The translations under genes were made by a program, and so were the position numbers. Shown here piece after piece: positions 7,972 to 15,883 of a DNA stretch of 43,342 nt. The stretch's first letter is position 1. The number at the start of each line of letters is the position of its first letter. The notes below the pieces were generated by a model. The model was not told where the DNA came from. It saw nothing but the letters and a program-made list of their open reading frames with translations, and did not search any database. Origin of the DNA: Candidatus Gastranaerophilales bacterium (GTDB taxonomy: Bacteria; Cyanobacteriota; Vampirovibrionia; Gastranaerophilales; Gastranaerophilaceae); NCBI GenBank assembly GCA_944325665.1, contig CALVAY010000015.1:1-43342 (forward strand), written 5' to 3'.

Positions 7972-8727
7972 TTACTCCAATCCTTCTCTTTGAACAAAAT
8001 CTTTAACTTCAAAGAATTCTTCCATTGTTTTTAATCTATCCCAAGTTTGAACGTTGTTTGTTCTCCAGTTCAAAGGACATACAGATAGAACTTCAACAAA
8101 AGAAAAACCGCCCATATCAACGTTTTTAAGAGCTTTTTTGAATGTTGCTTTTAACTTTCTCAAGTTAGAAACAGAAGCTCTTGCAACGAATGATTTTTCG
8201 GGGTCAGCAATAGAAGCAACCATTTCAGCACCTTTAGCAGGACGACCTGTAACGTCGCAATCACGACCATAAGGAGTTGTTTCTGTTTTTTGACCAGGCA
8301 TTGTAGTTGGAGACATTTGTCCACCTGTCATACCGTAGTTAGTGTTGTTTGCAACGATGATAAGAAGATTTTCACTTCTTACTGAAGCGTTCACTAAGTG
8401 TTGTGAACCGATAGCCAAACCGCCGCCGTCGCCCATATACGCAATACCAACAACATCAGGGTTAGCACGAGTAACACCGTAGATAACCGGGGTTGTACGA
8501 CCGTGGTGAGTTTGAACTGTATCTAAGTTCATATAATTCCAAGATAAAAGAGAACATCCGATATCGCATCCAAATACAGCCTTTTCGTTAAGTCCTAATT
8601 CATCAATTGATTGGGCAAGAGTTTTTAATATCATGCCATGTCCGCAACCGGGACAGAATTTAGATGCACCGACCTCAGCATTTTGTGCCTTGGCTAAATC
8701 GGGCCCTTTTTCTAACATTTCAATCAT
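7972..8727 (-). CDS. 2-oxoacid:ferredoxin oxidoreductase, beta subunit (thiamine diphosphate-binding)
   Basis: The 251-residue product has FCPGCGHG at residues 24-31, the usual cluster-ligating start of the beta subunit. GCDIGCS and HGRTTPVIYG follow, then the thiamine diphosphate motif GDGGGLAIG (about 99-107) with the closing NNTNYGMTGGQ. It performs the decarboxylation of the 2-oxoacid together with the alpha subunit. The length and motifs fit the 2-oxoglutarate or branched-chain (KorB/VorA) class better than one-chain pyruvate synthases. It is 29 bp from the alpha gene and 3 bp from the gamma gene. Confidence 0.93.
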   Translation of the reverse strand: MIEMLEKGPDLAKAQNAEVGASKFCPGCGHGMILKTLAQSIDELGLNEKAVFGCDIGCSLLSWNYMNLDTVQTHHGRTTPVIYGVTRANPDVVGIAYMGDGGGLAIGSQHLVNASVRSENLLIIVANNTNYGMTGGQMSPTTMPGQKTETTPYGRDCDVTGRPAKGAEMVASIADPEKSFVARASVSNLRKLKATFKKALKNVDMGGFSFVEVLSVCPLNWRTNNVQTWDRLKTMEEFFEVKDFVQREGLE

Positions 8728-8756
8728 TATTATTTCCTCTTTTTCTATTTCTAAAA

Positions 8757-9851
8757 CTATACAGTAGCCGGTTCTTTAACCATTTGCTCAACTTTTTGAA
8801 CAATATCGTCGCCTGTTACGCCAACACCCATTTTGTATAATGTTGAGTACGGAGTTGTTAGGCCATAAAGTTTTTCAAGAACCATTTGTGCTAATTGACC
8901 ATTTGCAGATTCTGTAAATAGTACTTGTTTAGCACGTTTAACTGCCGTCCTTAGAGGATTAACAGCTAAAGGACGCAAAGTAATCGGTCTGAATAAGCCG
9001 GCTTTAATACCTTTTGCTCTTAATTCATCGATTGCAGTCATTGCAGATCTTGCAACGATACCGTGAGCAATAACAAGGATTTCAGCATCTTCAGCTTTGT
9101 ATTCAAGATATTCTTCAATTTCAGGAGAAATTCTGTCGAATTCTTCTTGATATTTATCCAGAACTTCCATCAACTCTTCTTCTAAGTTGAAAGTATTTCT
9201 AATGTGGTTAACAGGTCTTGAACCGTTAGCACCACCCAATGTAGCTTCAGTCGGAACCATTTTGATACCGCGAGAAGCAGGATCATAAAGTGTAACAGGT
9301 TCTCTCATTTTACCTTGATAACCGTCAGCTAACATAAATGTCGGGAATTTATATTTCCAAGCAGTATTGAAAGCTTTAATCATATAATCATATAAGTCTT
9401 GGTGTCCTGCTGTTGAATAAACAATTCTAAAGCCTTCGCCGTTACCGCCAAAGCATGTTAATCTTGTTTCTTGTTGAGCATAGATAACAGTAGCAGTTGA
9501 CGGGCCGCCTCTTTGCATAACTGCACATACAAAAGGTATTCTCATCATTTCAGCCATTGACTGAGCATCTTGCATGATAACGTTGCCCGGGCCTGCTGTT
9601 GCAGTAAAGGCTCTTTTACCTGCTAAAATACCGCCAATTGTTGAGAAACCGGCAGAAATTTCGTCTTCTGTTTGCAAGAAACCTGCTTCTGTTTTAGGAA
9701 GCAATTTACACCAAGTGTGCATGATTTCGTTTTGAGGTGTAATTGGGTATCCATACATAAATTCAGCCTCAGCAGCATTTGCAGCATAGGCTATAACTTC
9801 ATTACCAGTTAAAAACATTCTGGTATCTTGTGTGATAAGTTTTTTAACCAT
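8757..9851 (-). CDS. 2-oxoacid:ferredoxin oxidoreductase, alpha subunit
   Basis: The 364-residue first gene of the operon shows the pyrimidine-binding domain (GNEVIAYAANAAEAEFMYGY, PITPQNEI), TATAGPGNVIMQDAQSMAEM, and RGGPSTATVIYAQQE near residue 115. The C-terminal half has the transketolase-C-like domain with ILVIAHGIVARS and LFRPITLRP. The complex converts a 2-oxoacid, CoA and oxidised ferredoxin to acyl-CoA, CO2 and reduced ferredoxin. 2-Oxoglutarate and branched-chain 2-oxoacids are both possible, so no gene symbol is given. GTAAGG before the ATG is a plausible ribosome site. The operon order alpha-beta-gamma-delta is intact. Confidence 0.9.
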   Translation of the reverse strand: MVKKLITQDTRMFLTGNEVIAYAANAAEAEFMYGYPITPQNEIMHTWCKLLPKTEAGFLQTEDEISAGFSTIGGILAGKRAFTATAGPGNVIMQDAQSMAEMMRIPFVCAVMQRGGPSTATVIYAQQETRLTCFGGNGEGFRIVYSTAGHQDLYDYMIKAFNTAWKYKFPTFMLADGYQGKMREPVTLYDPASRGIKMVPTEATLGGANGSRPVNHIRNTFNLEEELMEVLDKYQEEFDRISPEIEEYLEYKAEDAEILVIAHGIVARSAMTAIDELRAKGIKAGLFRPITLRPLAVNPLRTAVKRAKQVLFTESANGQLAQMVLEKLYGLTTPYSTLYKMGVGVTGDDIVQKVEQMVKEPATV

Positions 9852-9886
9852 TTTGAATCCTTACATTTTGAACTGAACACACTAAT

Positions 9887-9915
9887 CATGTACTACAAAA
9901 ATAAGGATTATTCAA
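9887..9915 (-). promoter_or_regulatory. Candidate promoter of the 2-oxoacid oxidoreductase operon
   Basis: On the minus strand TTGAAT (9910-9915) and TACATG (9887-9892) are separated by 17 bases, about 36 bp before the alpha-subunit ATG. The -10 box is a weak match, so this is tentative. Confidence 0.3.
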
Positions 9916-9927
9916 GTAAAAATTATA

Positions 9928-11097
9928 TTAGGAATTTTTAGTTTTTTCCCAATCCGCACGAGATTTCAGCTTGTATAAATTATTGAAATCAAGCTCTTTG
10001 GGAAGATGTACTTTTTTCCTGTATTTCTTCTCAAACTGACCTAAAGTAAGAAACTCCGGAAGCATTTGTTCCTCTTCGTGTCTTGCTCTTGCAGCTTTTT
10101 CACGTTCGTATCTGTATGCAGCTTGAGTATAGTCCATAAATTCTCTTTTAAGTTTAATTCTTTGGACATTATCTGGATTATCAGGATTATTATCGACAGG
10201 TAAAAGCGGTTCGAAAGCTTTTTTAATGTCTGCATATTTTTTATCTACCGATTTACCTTGTAATATTTTATAAGGAATATCTTCAACATCTTTTAACATG
10301 GCAACGTCATGTCCCAAGATTTGAATTTCACCTCTAAAGCCTTCTTGAAATTCAACAAGCAGGTGAATTGCCGTATATCCCGTATTATTTCTTACTATTT
10401 TATCGGGAACAAAAATACCGTATTTTTCAGAAGAAGCTTGAGCTAAAAGACGAAGTTTTGTTTGACTTGCGTATTGATATTTTTTATCTGTCGGAATATG
10501 GTTTTCGGCTTCAATTACTTTCAATCTGCCGTCTTTAACAGCTTCCATGATTTTATCAATAACGATGTTACCGCTTTCACGGCTGCCGTCTCCCAAAATT
10601 ACACGTGCACCGGATAAGTCGGTAATCATGTGGATTACACCTTCTTTTGTGTATAAAAATTTCTGAGTTGCCTTTTCTCTTATTGAATTTGCTTTTTTGG
10701 TTCTGAATTCAAGCTTAGCAACCGGTTTTTCAAGTGTGTATTCTTGATGAGGTTCAGGGAAAAGTGTTTTTAGATATTTATCCAAAGTGCTTTTCATAAT
10801 GCTTGTATTATGTTCGGCTTTTCTATATATACTGTGTGCCAAACCATGACTTATAGTCCAAGTCTTATCCTCTAACTTCTTTTCACTCGAAGCACGAGTT
10901 TTAACAATAGTTTGAGGCTGTACAGTCTGGGGCTTTTGAGTTTTTTTTCTACCCTCAAAAGAAACTGTATCTTCCTTAAGCGGTGCAAGATTTGCTCCGT
11001 TAAGGTTAAACTTATTTTCGCTCTTTAAGCCGCTTTTCCTCAAAAAAGAAGAGGCAAAAACAGGAGTTTGGTTTTTAAGGGTAAGAAATTTAATCAT
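9928..11097 (-). CDS. RelA/SpoT-type nucleotidyltransferase (alarmone synthetase-like) without HD hydrolase
   Basis: The 389-residue product contains a RelA/SpoT synthetase-like fold at about residues 125-300. Visible marks are RTKKANSIREK (substrate loop), DLSGAR at 160-165 (metal-binding Asp in the DIxGxR position), GYTAIH at 240-245 (guanine-stacking Tyr in the GYRSLH position) and EIQI at 257-260 (catalytic Glu). There is no HD hydrolase domain and no TGS/ACT tail. A leader of about 120 residues, with the motif VSFEG at 45-49 and low-complexity Lys/Gln/Thr sequence, precedes the domain; a Lys/Arg-rich helical tail follows. The ATG at 11097 has GGAAAT upstream; an in-frame TTG four codons earlier was not chosen. 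(p)ppGpp synthesis or a ToxSAS-like transfer to tRNA are both possible; neither is proven. Confidence 0.8.
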   Translation of the reverse strand: MIKFLTLKNQTPVFASSFLRKSGLKSENKFNLNGANLAPLKEDTVSFEGRKKTQKPQTVQPQTIVKTRASSEKKLEDKTWTISHGLAHSIYRKAEHNTSIMKSTLDKYLKTLFPEPHQEYTLEKPVAKLEFRTKKANSIREKATQKFLYTKEGVIHMITDLSGARVILGDGSRESGNIVIDKIMEAVKDGRLKVIEAENHIPTDKKYQYASQTKLRLLAQASSEKYGIFVPDKIVRNNTGYTAIHLLVEFQEGFRGEIQILGHDVAMLKDVEDIPYKILQGKSVDKKYADIKKAFEPLLPVDNNPDNPDNVQRIKLKREFMDYTQAAYRYEREKAARARHEEEQMLPEFLTLGQFEKKYRKKVHLPKELDFNNLYKLKSRADWEKTKNS

Positions 11098-11148
11098 AGT
11101 TATTTCCAATCAACAAAATATTAAAACGTCTAAAAAAAATAAATTGCG

Positions 11149-11505
11149 CTAAATTTGAATATTTTCAATAAAATCAATTTTAAATTCGCGATTTGTCTTT
11201 AAAATCGATATAGCACTCAGATAAAACGTCGTGAATTTTTCCTTTGTTTGCGACAAATAGTACTTGGCACTCAGGTAAATTTTTTCGAGTTTTGATTTTG
11301 TAATCGCTTCTTGAGGCATGCCAAAAAATTCAGATGTTCTGAATTTAACCTCAACAAAATGAATAATTTTATTCTTAATAGCGATAATATCAATCTCCCC
11401 GTATCTTGAGTACCTGAAATTGCAATCAAGTATTTTAAAACCTCTCTTTAAAAGAAAATCTCTTGCAATCTCTTCCCCATATTTGCCTTTAAGTTTGTTT
11501 GACAT
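11149..11505 (-). CDS. YraN/UPF0102 family nuclease-like protein
   Basis: The 118-residue product begins MSNKLKGKYGEEIARDFLLK and carries the restriction-endonuclease-like core of the UPF0102 family: GEEIA, then RYGEIDIIAIKN and HFVEVKFRTS. The Glu, Asp and EVK residues form the putative PD-(D/E)XK metal site. YraN proteins are widespread and often near ribosomal or rnhB genes; a role in DNA processing is suspected but unproved. It is divergent from gatA with only 34 bp between the start codons, so their promoters must overlap. Length is normal. Confidence 0.92.
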   Translation of the reverse strand: MSNKLKGKYGEEIARDFLLKRGFKILDCNFRYSRYGEIDIIAIKNKIIHFVEVKFRTSEFFGMPQEAITKSKLEKIYLSAKYYLSQTKEKFTTFYLSAISILKTNREFKIDFIENIQI

Positions 11506-11539
11506 AGAATTATTATAATACTAGAAGTGGAGTTAATCA

Positions 11540-12976
11540 ATGGAATTATTGAAAAAAACAGCAGTTGAACAAAGGAAGGCGTTACTAAACAAAGAAATAA
11601 GCGCTCTTGAACTTGTTGAAGAAACTTTTCGAGAAATAGAAAAAAACGACGATAAAATCGGAGCTTATAATTCACTTACAAAAGAAGATGCAATTAATTG
11701 CGCAAAACAAGTGGATGAAAAAATAGCAAAAGGTGAAGATTTACCGCTTATGGCAGGTATTCCTCTTGCACTTAAAGACAACATGAACATGATTGGTTCA
11801 AAAACAACTGCCAGCTCAAAAATACTTGAAAATTTTGTATCACCTTTTGATGCAACGGTAACAAAAAAATTAAAAGAAAATCTTGTCCCTATAATCGGCA
11901 AAGCGAACATGGACGAATTTGCCATGGGCTCAAGTAATGAAAACTCTGCTTTCAAAATAGTAAGAAACCCGCATAATTTAAACAAAGTCCCGGGTGGCTC
12001 ATCAGGCGGTTCGGCAGCTTGCGTTGCAGCTTATGAAGCTACCGTTTCTCTTGGTTCCGACACAGGCGGAAGTATCAGACTTCCCGCAAGTTTTTGCGGT
12101 ATCAACGGTTTTAAACCGACATACGGAAGAGTTTCCAGATACGGACTAATAGCTTTTGCCTCTTCTTTGGACCAAATCGGCCCGTTTGGCAGATGTGTTG
12201 AAGACGTTGCAAATCTTTATATGGCTATTTCAGGCTGGGATGAAAAAGATTCAACTTCACTTAAAATGGATGTTCCTGACGTTAATAAAACTCTAAAAGA
12301 CGGCGTTAGCGGTTTAAAAATTGGCGTCATAAAAGAACTTTTAGGCGAAGGGGTTGAGGAAGACGTAAGGAAAGCAACGCTTGATGCCATCGAAACATAC
12401 AAAAAGCTTGGCGCAACAATAAAAGAGGTATCTCTGCCGCTTTTAAAATATTCTATCGGAATATATTATATTGTTGCAACAGCTGAAGCAAGTTCGAATT
12501 TAGCTCGTTTTGACGGCGTAAAATATGGTTATAGGACAAAGGATGCTCAAAATCTTCTTGAAATGTACACAAAAACACGTGCAGAAGGCTTTGGAGACGA
12601 AGTTAAAAGACGTATAATGCTTGGAACATACGCCCTATCAAGCGGTTACTATGATGCATATTATAAAAAAGCTCAACAGTTAAGACGTCTTGTTAAAAAT
12701 GATTTTGACAACGTGTTTAAAGATGTTGATGTACTTATTTCACCAACTTGTCCTACAACAGCGTTTGATATAGGCTCAAGAAACGAAGATCCGCTTAAAA
12801 TGTATCTGACCGATATTGCAACAATTAGTGCAAACTTAATAGGCGCTCCCGCAATTAGCACACCTTGCGGTTTTGATGGCGAAAAAATGCCTATCGGCTT
12901 ACAGATAATCGGTAAAAACTTAGACGAAGCAACTGTTCTAAAAACGGCATATTCGCTTGAGCAAGCTATAAAATAG
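11540..12976 (+). CDS. gatA: Glutamyl/aspartyl-tRNA amidotransferase subunit A
   Basis: This 478-residue amidase-signature enzyme releases ammonia from glutamine to convert Glu-tRNA(Gln) or Asp-tRNA(Asn) to the amidated form. The Ser-cisSer-Lys triad is visible: Lys in GIPLALKDNM (about residue 79), and the serine-rich GGSSGGSAA and SDTGGSIRLPASFCG (about 154-180). FKPTYGRVSRYGLIAFASSLDQ follows as in GatA. Length is normal. gatB and gatC are not in the window. GGAG precedes the ATG, and a TATAAT at 11514-11519 lies 20 bp upstream but without a convincing -35 box. A terminator follows directly. Confidence 0.97.
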   Translation: MELLKKTAVEQRKALLNKEISALELVEETFREIEKNDDKIGAYNSLTKEDAINCAKQVDEKIAKGEDLPLMAGIPLALKDNMNMIGSKTTASSKILENFVSPFDATVTKKLKENLVPIIGKANMDEFAMGSSNENSAFKIVRNPHNLNKVPGGSSGGSAACVAAYEATVSLGSDTGGSIRLPASFCGINGFKPTYGRVSRYGLIAFASSLDQIGPFGRCVEDVANLYMAISGWDEKDSTSLKMDVPDVNKTLKDGVSGLKIGVIKELLGEGVEEDVRKATLDAIETYKKLGATIKEVSLPLLKYSIGIYYIVATAEASSNLARFDGVKYGYRTKDAQNLLEMYTKTRAEGFGDEVKRRIMLGTYALSSGYYDAYYKKAQQLRRLVKNDFDNVFKDVDVLISPTCPTTAFDIGSRNEDPLKMYLTDIATISANLIGAPAISTPCGFDGEKMPIGLQIIGKNLDEATVLKTAYSLEQAIK

Positions 12977-12994
12977 GCTAATAAATATCTTTTT

Positions 12995-13023
12995 AGAGAG
13001 GGTTAAAATAACCCTCTCTTTTT
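12995..13023 (+). terminator. Intrinsic terminator after gatA
   Basis: AGAGAGGGTT and AACCCTCTCT form a 10-bp stem with an AAAAT loop, followed by five T. It begins 18 bp after the gatA stop codon. Confidence 0.93.
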
Positions 13024-13029
13024 AACATT

Positions 13030-13057
13030 TTGTTACAAAACATAAAGTTTATATAAT
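13030..13057 (+). promoter_or_regulatory. Sigma-70-type promoter of the EF-hand/YD-repeat gene
   Basis: TTGTTA (13030-13035) and TATAAT (13052-13057) are separated by 16 bases. It lies directly behind the gatA terminator and about 50 bp before the next ATG. Confidence 0.7.
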
Positions 13058-13105
13058 CATTGCCGACAACTAAACCATAAGTATGTGGTGTAAGAAAGGT
13101 AGTGT

Positions 13106-14530
13106 ATGGATATCAATTTAAATGATTTGCTCAAATCCCTTGGTATCAAAGACTCTTTTGATACAAGAGCAAAAGAAGCACTTGAAAAAGAAAAGGGAAA
13201 TGTAGATGATACAAGCATTTTTGACTCACAACAAAGCTTTGTAAGTCATTATAGTGAACAAATTTTTGGCGATAAAGACGAAGTGGATTTTCAGGACTTT
13301 GGCGATAATCTCGTTAAAAGCGGCTATGTCGAAAATGACGAAATTGTCGGATTGCAAGCACTTGTTGATAATAATGCCGACAATAAGTTAAGCAAGGACG
13401 AAGCAGAAAATCTGCTATCAACAGTGTATGCAAATGCAGCACCGGAACCCGAAGCGACAAAAACTCAAACGACTAAAGCACAGACACAAGAATCAGATAC
13501 GGCTGAAGAACTTTATGATACCGTTGAAGTTCAACCCTGGGGTACCGGCGAAGACGATTGCTTATCAAGAATTATACAAAAGCACGTTGACGGAATAAAG
13601 CTATATACCGACGACTATCATCAATATGTCGCTGAAACATGCAAGCTAAACGGCATTGAAGATCCAAATCTATTTTCTAACAAAGAAGTTAAATTGCCAG
13701 TTATGAAAAAGGATGACAACGGAGAAATAATCAAAGATGAAAACGGCAAAATACAGTTTTACAGTGAAGAAGAATTAAAAGAAATGAAAAAAACCGGTGA
13801 AGCCGGAAAAAATGGTTCTGCATCTTCTGAAGGATTAAAAGCAACACTTGATGCAAACGGCAAAGTTACGGGGTACACAACGCAAATTCTTAATGAAAAC
13901 GGAAGTGTGGAAAAAGAATTACATTACAATTCGGATAAAACTTTTGCAGGCTATACAACGTACAAATATAACGACGACGGACAAATTGCAAGCAAAAGAA
14001 ATTTCAATGACGAAAGTGAGTTGACAGATGCAACAACTTACAAGTATAACTCAGAAGGTAAAATACACAGCGAAGAAACAAGAGACAAAAACAATGAAAT
14101 TGTAAGTACAAAAGAATATGCTTATGACGAAAACGGAAGAATAACAAATATAATAACCCAAGATGTAAACGGACAAGTAACAGGGCAAGAAAAAACCGAA
14201 TATTTGGACGACGGAGCAGTTGAAACTACATTCCTAAATGAAAACGGTGAGCCAACAAAGGTAACAGTTAAAAGAGATACAACTATTGAAACAAAATATT
14301 ATGAAGAAAACGGCGAGATTAAATCTCAAAATATATCCGAGTACAACGAAAACGAACAAAAGGTTAAAGAAACTCTTCTCGATAAAGACGGCAACAATGT
14401 AAACATATACATGTATGAATACAATGAACAGGGTGTAAAAATAACTGAAAAAATCTTCGACAGCGAGAATAAACTCGTTAAAGAAAGAAAATTCGACCCG
14501 ACAACAGGTGAAGAAATAACTGATGGCTAA
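13106..14530 (+). CDS. EF-hand, LysM-like and YD-type repeat protein
   Basis: The 474-residue acidic protein has no signal peptide. A canonical EF-hand loop, DNNADNKLSKDE, occupies residues 88-99; the preceding FGDKDEVDFQDF region may be a degenerate partner. After a Thr/Gln-rich linker (110-135), residues 138-200 resemble a LysM domain (VQPWGTGEDDCLSRI, then a helix and LPVMKK). Residues 245-465 hold about ten repeats of roughly 20 residues with the consensus Tyr-x-Tyr-Asp/Asn-x-x-Gly-x-Ile, like RHS/YD or MORN-type beta repeats. AAAGGTAG precedes the ATG. It probably binds calcium and a carbohydrate or peptidoglycan; how it leaves the cell, if it does, is not evident. A second EF-hand gene follows at 14820. 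Confidence 0.75.
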   Translation: MDINLNDLLKSLGIKDSFDTRAKEALEKEKGNVDDTSIFDSQQSFVSHYSEQIFGDKDEVDFQDFGDNLVKSGYVENDEIVGLQALVDNNADNKLSKDEAENLLSTVYANAAPEPEATKTQTTKAQTQESDTAEELYDTVEVQPWGTGEDDCLSRIIQKHVDGIKLYTDDYHQYVAETCKLNGIEDPNLFSNKEVKLPVMKKDDNGEIIKDENGKIQFYSEEELKEMKKTGEAGKNGSASSEGLKATLDANGKVTGYTTQILNENGSVEKELHYNSDKTFAGYTTYKYNDDGQIASKRNFNDESELTDATTYKYNSEGKIHSEETRDKNNEIVSTKEYAYDENGRITNIITQDVNGQVTGQEKTEYLDDGAVETTFLNENGEPTKVTVKRDTTIETKYYEENGEIKSQNISEYNENEQKVKETLLDKDGNNVNIYMYEYNEQGVKITEKIFDSENKLVKERKFDPTTGEEITDG

Positions 14531-14703
14531 TATGCCTTAAAAAACCTGTTAGAAGAACCTTCCTTCCCTATCCTTACACTTACCGATTTTAAACACTTTG
14601 GGCACTTGCCGACATAGGCTGTGCCCTCTTTATTTTTATAAATTCTGCCATACACATGGCAGCACTCAAACATAACTCCTAAGAATTGTTTTTTCTCACT
14701 CAT
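14527..14703 (-). CDS. Small zinc-ribbon-like protein (58 residues)
   Basis: The minus-strand frame encodes a 58-residue protein with CC at residues 14-15 and CPKC at 34-37, in the context FECCHVYGRIYKNKEGTAYV, ending RIGKEGSSNRFFKAY. The spacing of the two Cys pairs suggests a single zinc ribbon. The FECC-VYGRIY-GTAY-G-CPKC-RFF pattern looks like a conserved small family, from memory only. The start could also be the ATG at 14673, 10 codons in; neither has an ideal ribosome site. Its stop codon overlaps the stop of the opposing YD-repeat gene by 4 bp. The function is unknown; nucleic-acid or protein contact is typical of such ribbons. Confidence 0.7.
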   Translation of the reverse strand: MSEKKQFLGVMFECCHVYGRIYKNKEGTAYVGKCPKCLKSVSVRIGKEGSSNRFFKAY

Positions 14704-14782
14704 AACTAAATTCTATTACTTTATAAAACTTAAAACAAGCCATATCATTCAAACAGTTGTTTTCTTTTTTTAAAAAAATCAT

Positions 14783-14800
14783 TAACCTAAACTTAGGTTA
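14783..14800. promoter_or_regulatory. Interrupted palindrome upstream of the EF-hand gene
   Basis: TAACCTAA (14783-14790) and TTAGGTTA (14793-14800) are perfect inverted arms around AC. The site ends 19 bp before the ATG at 14820 and has no T-run, so an operator for a dimeric regulator is more likely than a terminator. No regulator can be named. Confidence 0.45.
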
Positions 14801-14819
14801 TTTATAAGAGGTTAGATTT

Positions 14820-15320
14820 ATGAGCAGATTAAGCGGTCAAGGACTTATGGCACAAGCCATTTTTGGTCTTACAAACAACTTTGCCACACTAAGTGCCGGA
14901 GCAACGGGCGGATTAACGATTGATCAAATTATGAATCCGTCGGATGAAGTTAATAAAAACAACTTAAACGCAAGTTTTCAAAGCTATCTTTGCCAAAATT
15001 TTGCAACAATAGACTCTGACGGAGACGGAGTTATAAGCGCAAGTGATATGCAAAAATACACAAACAGGTTATCCCAACAAGGGCTTAGCTATCAAGAATT
15101 AATGCAGCTATGTTACTCAGGCAGTGCAAGTGCACAATTGGAAGAAGTTTTGGCTAATTTCAGCGAAATTGATGCAAACGGAGACGGCAGAGTAACAAAC
15201 GCAGAAATTGCAGGCTATGGCGTTGATACAGAAATGGAAGAAATGGAAGAAAATCATCCTAAATTCCAACCGACCAACATTTCAAATTACGTTGATAACG
15301 AAGACACTACATCATCTTAA
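14820..15320 (+). CDS. Protein with paired EF-hand loops
   Basis: The 166-residue product carries two textbook EF-hand calcium loops, DSDGDGVISASD at residues 65-76 and DANGDGRVTNAE at 118-129. They are separated by a helical linker with SQQGLSYQELMQL. The N-terminal 45 residues are Gly/Ala-rich (GLMAQAIFGLTNNFATLSAG) and could insert into or associate with a membrane; no cleavage site is clear. The C-terminus is acidic (EMEEMEENH). AAGAGG precedes the ATG, with an 18-bp palindrome further upstream. Its 3' end overlaps rsmD by 9 bp. Together with the EF-hand/YD protein at 13106 it suggests a local calcium-binding theme. Confidence 0.8.
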   Translation: MSRLSGQGLMAQAIFGLTNNFATLSAGATGGLTIDQIMNPSDEVNKNNLNASFQSYLCQNFATIDSDGDGVISASDMQKYTNRLSQQGLSYQELMQLCYSGSASAQLEEVLANFSEIDANGDGRVTNAEIAGYGVDTEMEEMEENHPKFQPTNISNYVDNEDTTSS

Positions 15321-15854
15321 TTTAACAAACAAAAGACAACAACGACCATAATTTTTTTCTTTAAAAAGCTCAAAAGAATCTTGCGAGTTAATTTGCAAGG
15401 CAACTTCGGGCTTTTTCTTTTTATCACACTCAAAAATCGCTATTGCGTCTTTATTTAGTTTATCTTTAAGTGTGGCAATTATTTCCAAATAAGAACTGTC
15501 CCAAGGCGGGTCAATATATATAACATCAAAAGTTTCATTTGTATTTTTTAAATATCTTATAGCGTCAGATTTTATAATCAAAGGCGACAGTTTAAACTCA
15601 AGCGCATTTGCTTTTGCCATTTTAACCGCATTAGAATCAATATCGCAAGAGATAACATCAAAACCACGTGATAAGGCTTCAAAAGTCATAACGGATGAAC
15701 CTAAGAACATATCAAAAAATTTTTTTTGCGAAAAATCACCAAAATGAGAATACAAGATATTGAAAACACTTTCTCTAACAAGAGACAGGGTCGGTCTTGC
15801 ACAACTTGGAGTTTTAATTTTTCGCCCTTTAAATTGCCCACCTGTAAGATGCAT
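15312..15854 (-). CDS. rsmD: 16S rRNA (guanine966-N2)-methyltransferase
   Basis: The 180-residue product begins MHLTGGQFKGRKIKTPSCAR and RPTLSLVRESVFNIL, as RsmD does. It then has the SAM-binding core with DMFLGSSVMTFEALSRG and the catalytic IDPPW motif (DPPWDSSYLEI). It methylates G966 of 16S rRNA during small-subunit assembly. Family members usually have FAGSGALGIEALSRG where this one has DMFLGSSVMTFEALSRG, a modest divergence. Length is normal. It is divergent from the flavoprotein gene, with 29 bp between starts, and overlaps the EF-hand gene tail to tail. Confidence 0.92.
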   Translation of the reverse strand: MHLTGGQFKGRKIKTPSCARPTLSLVRESVFNILYSHFGDFSQKKFFDMFLGSSVMTFEALSRGFDVISCDIDSNAVKMAKANALEFKLSPLIIKSDAIRYLKNTNETFDVIYIDPPWDSSYLEIIATLKDKLNKDAIAIFECDKKKKPEVALQINSQDSFELFKEKNYGRCCLLFVKLR

Positions 15855-15883
15855 TTATCCTTAACCTCTTGCATCATATTAAC

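Noticed and set aside
10041-10235. Alternative minus-strand frame inside the RelA/SpoT-type gene
   Set aside because: Out of frame with the conserved synthetase motifs; no ribosome site and low-complexity composition.
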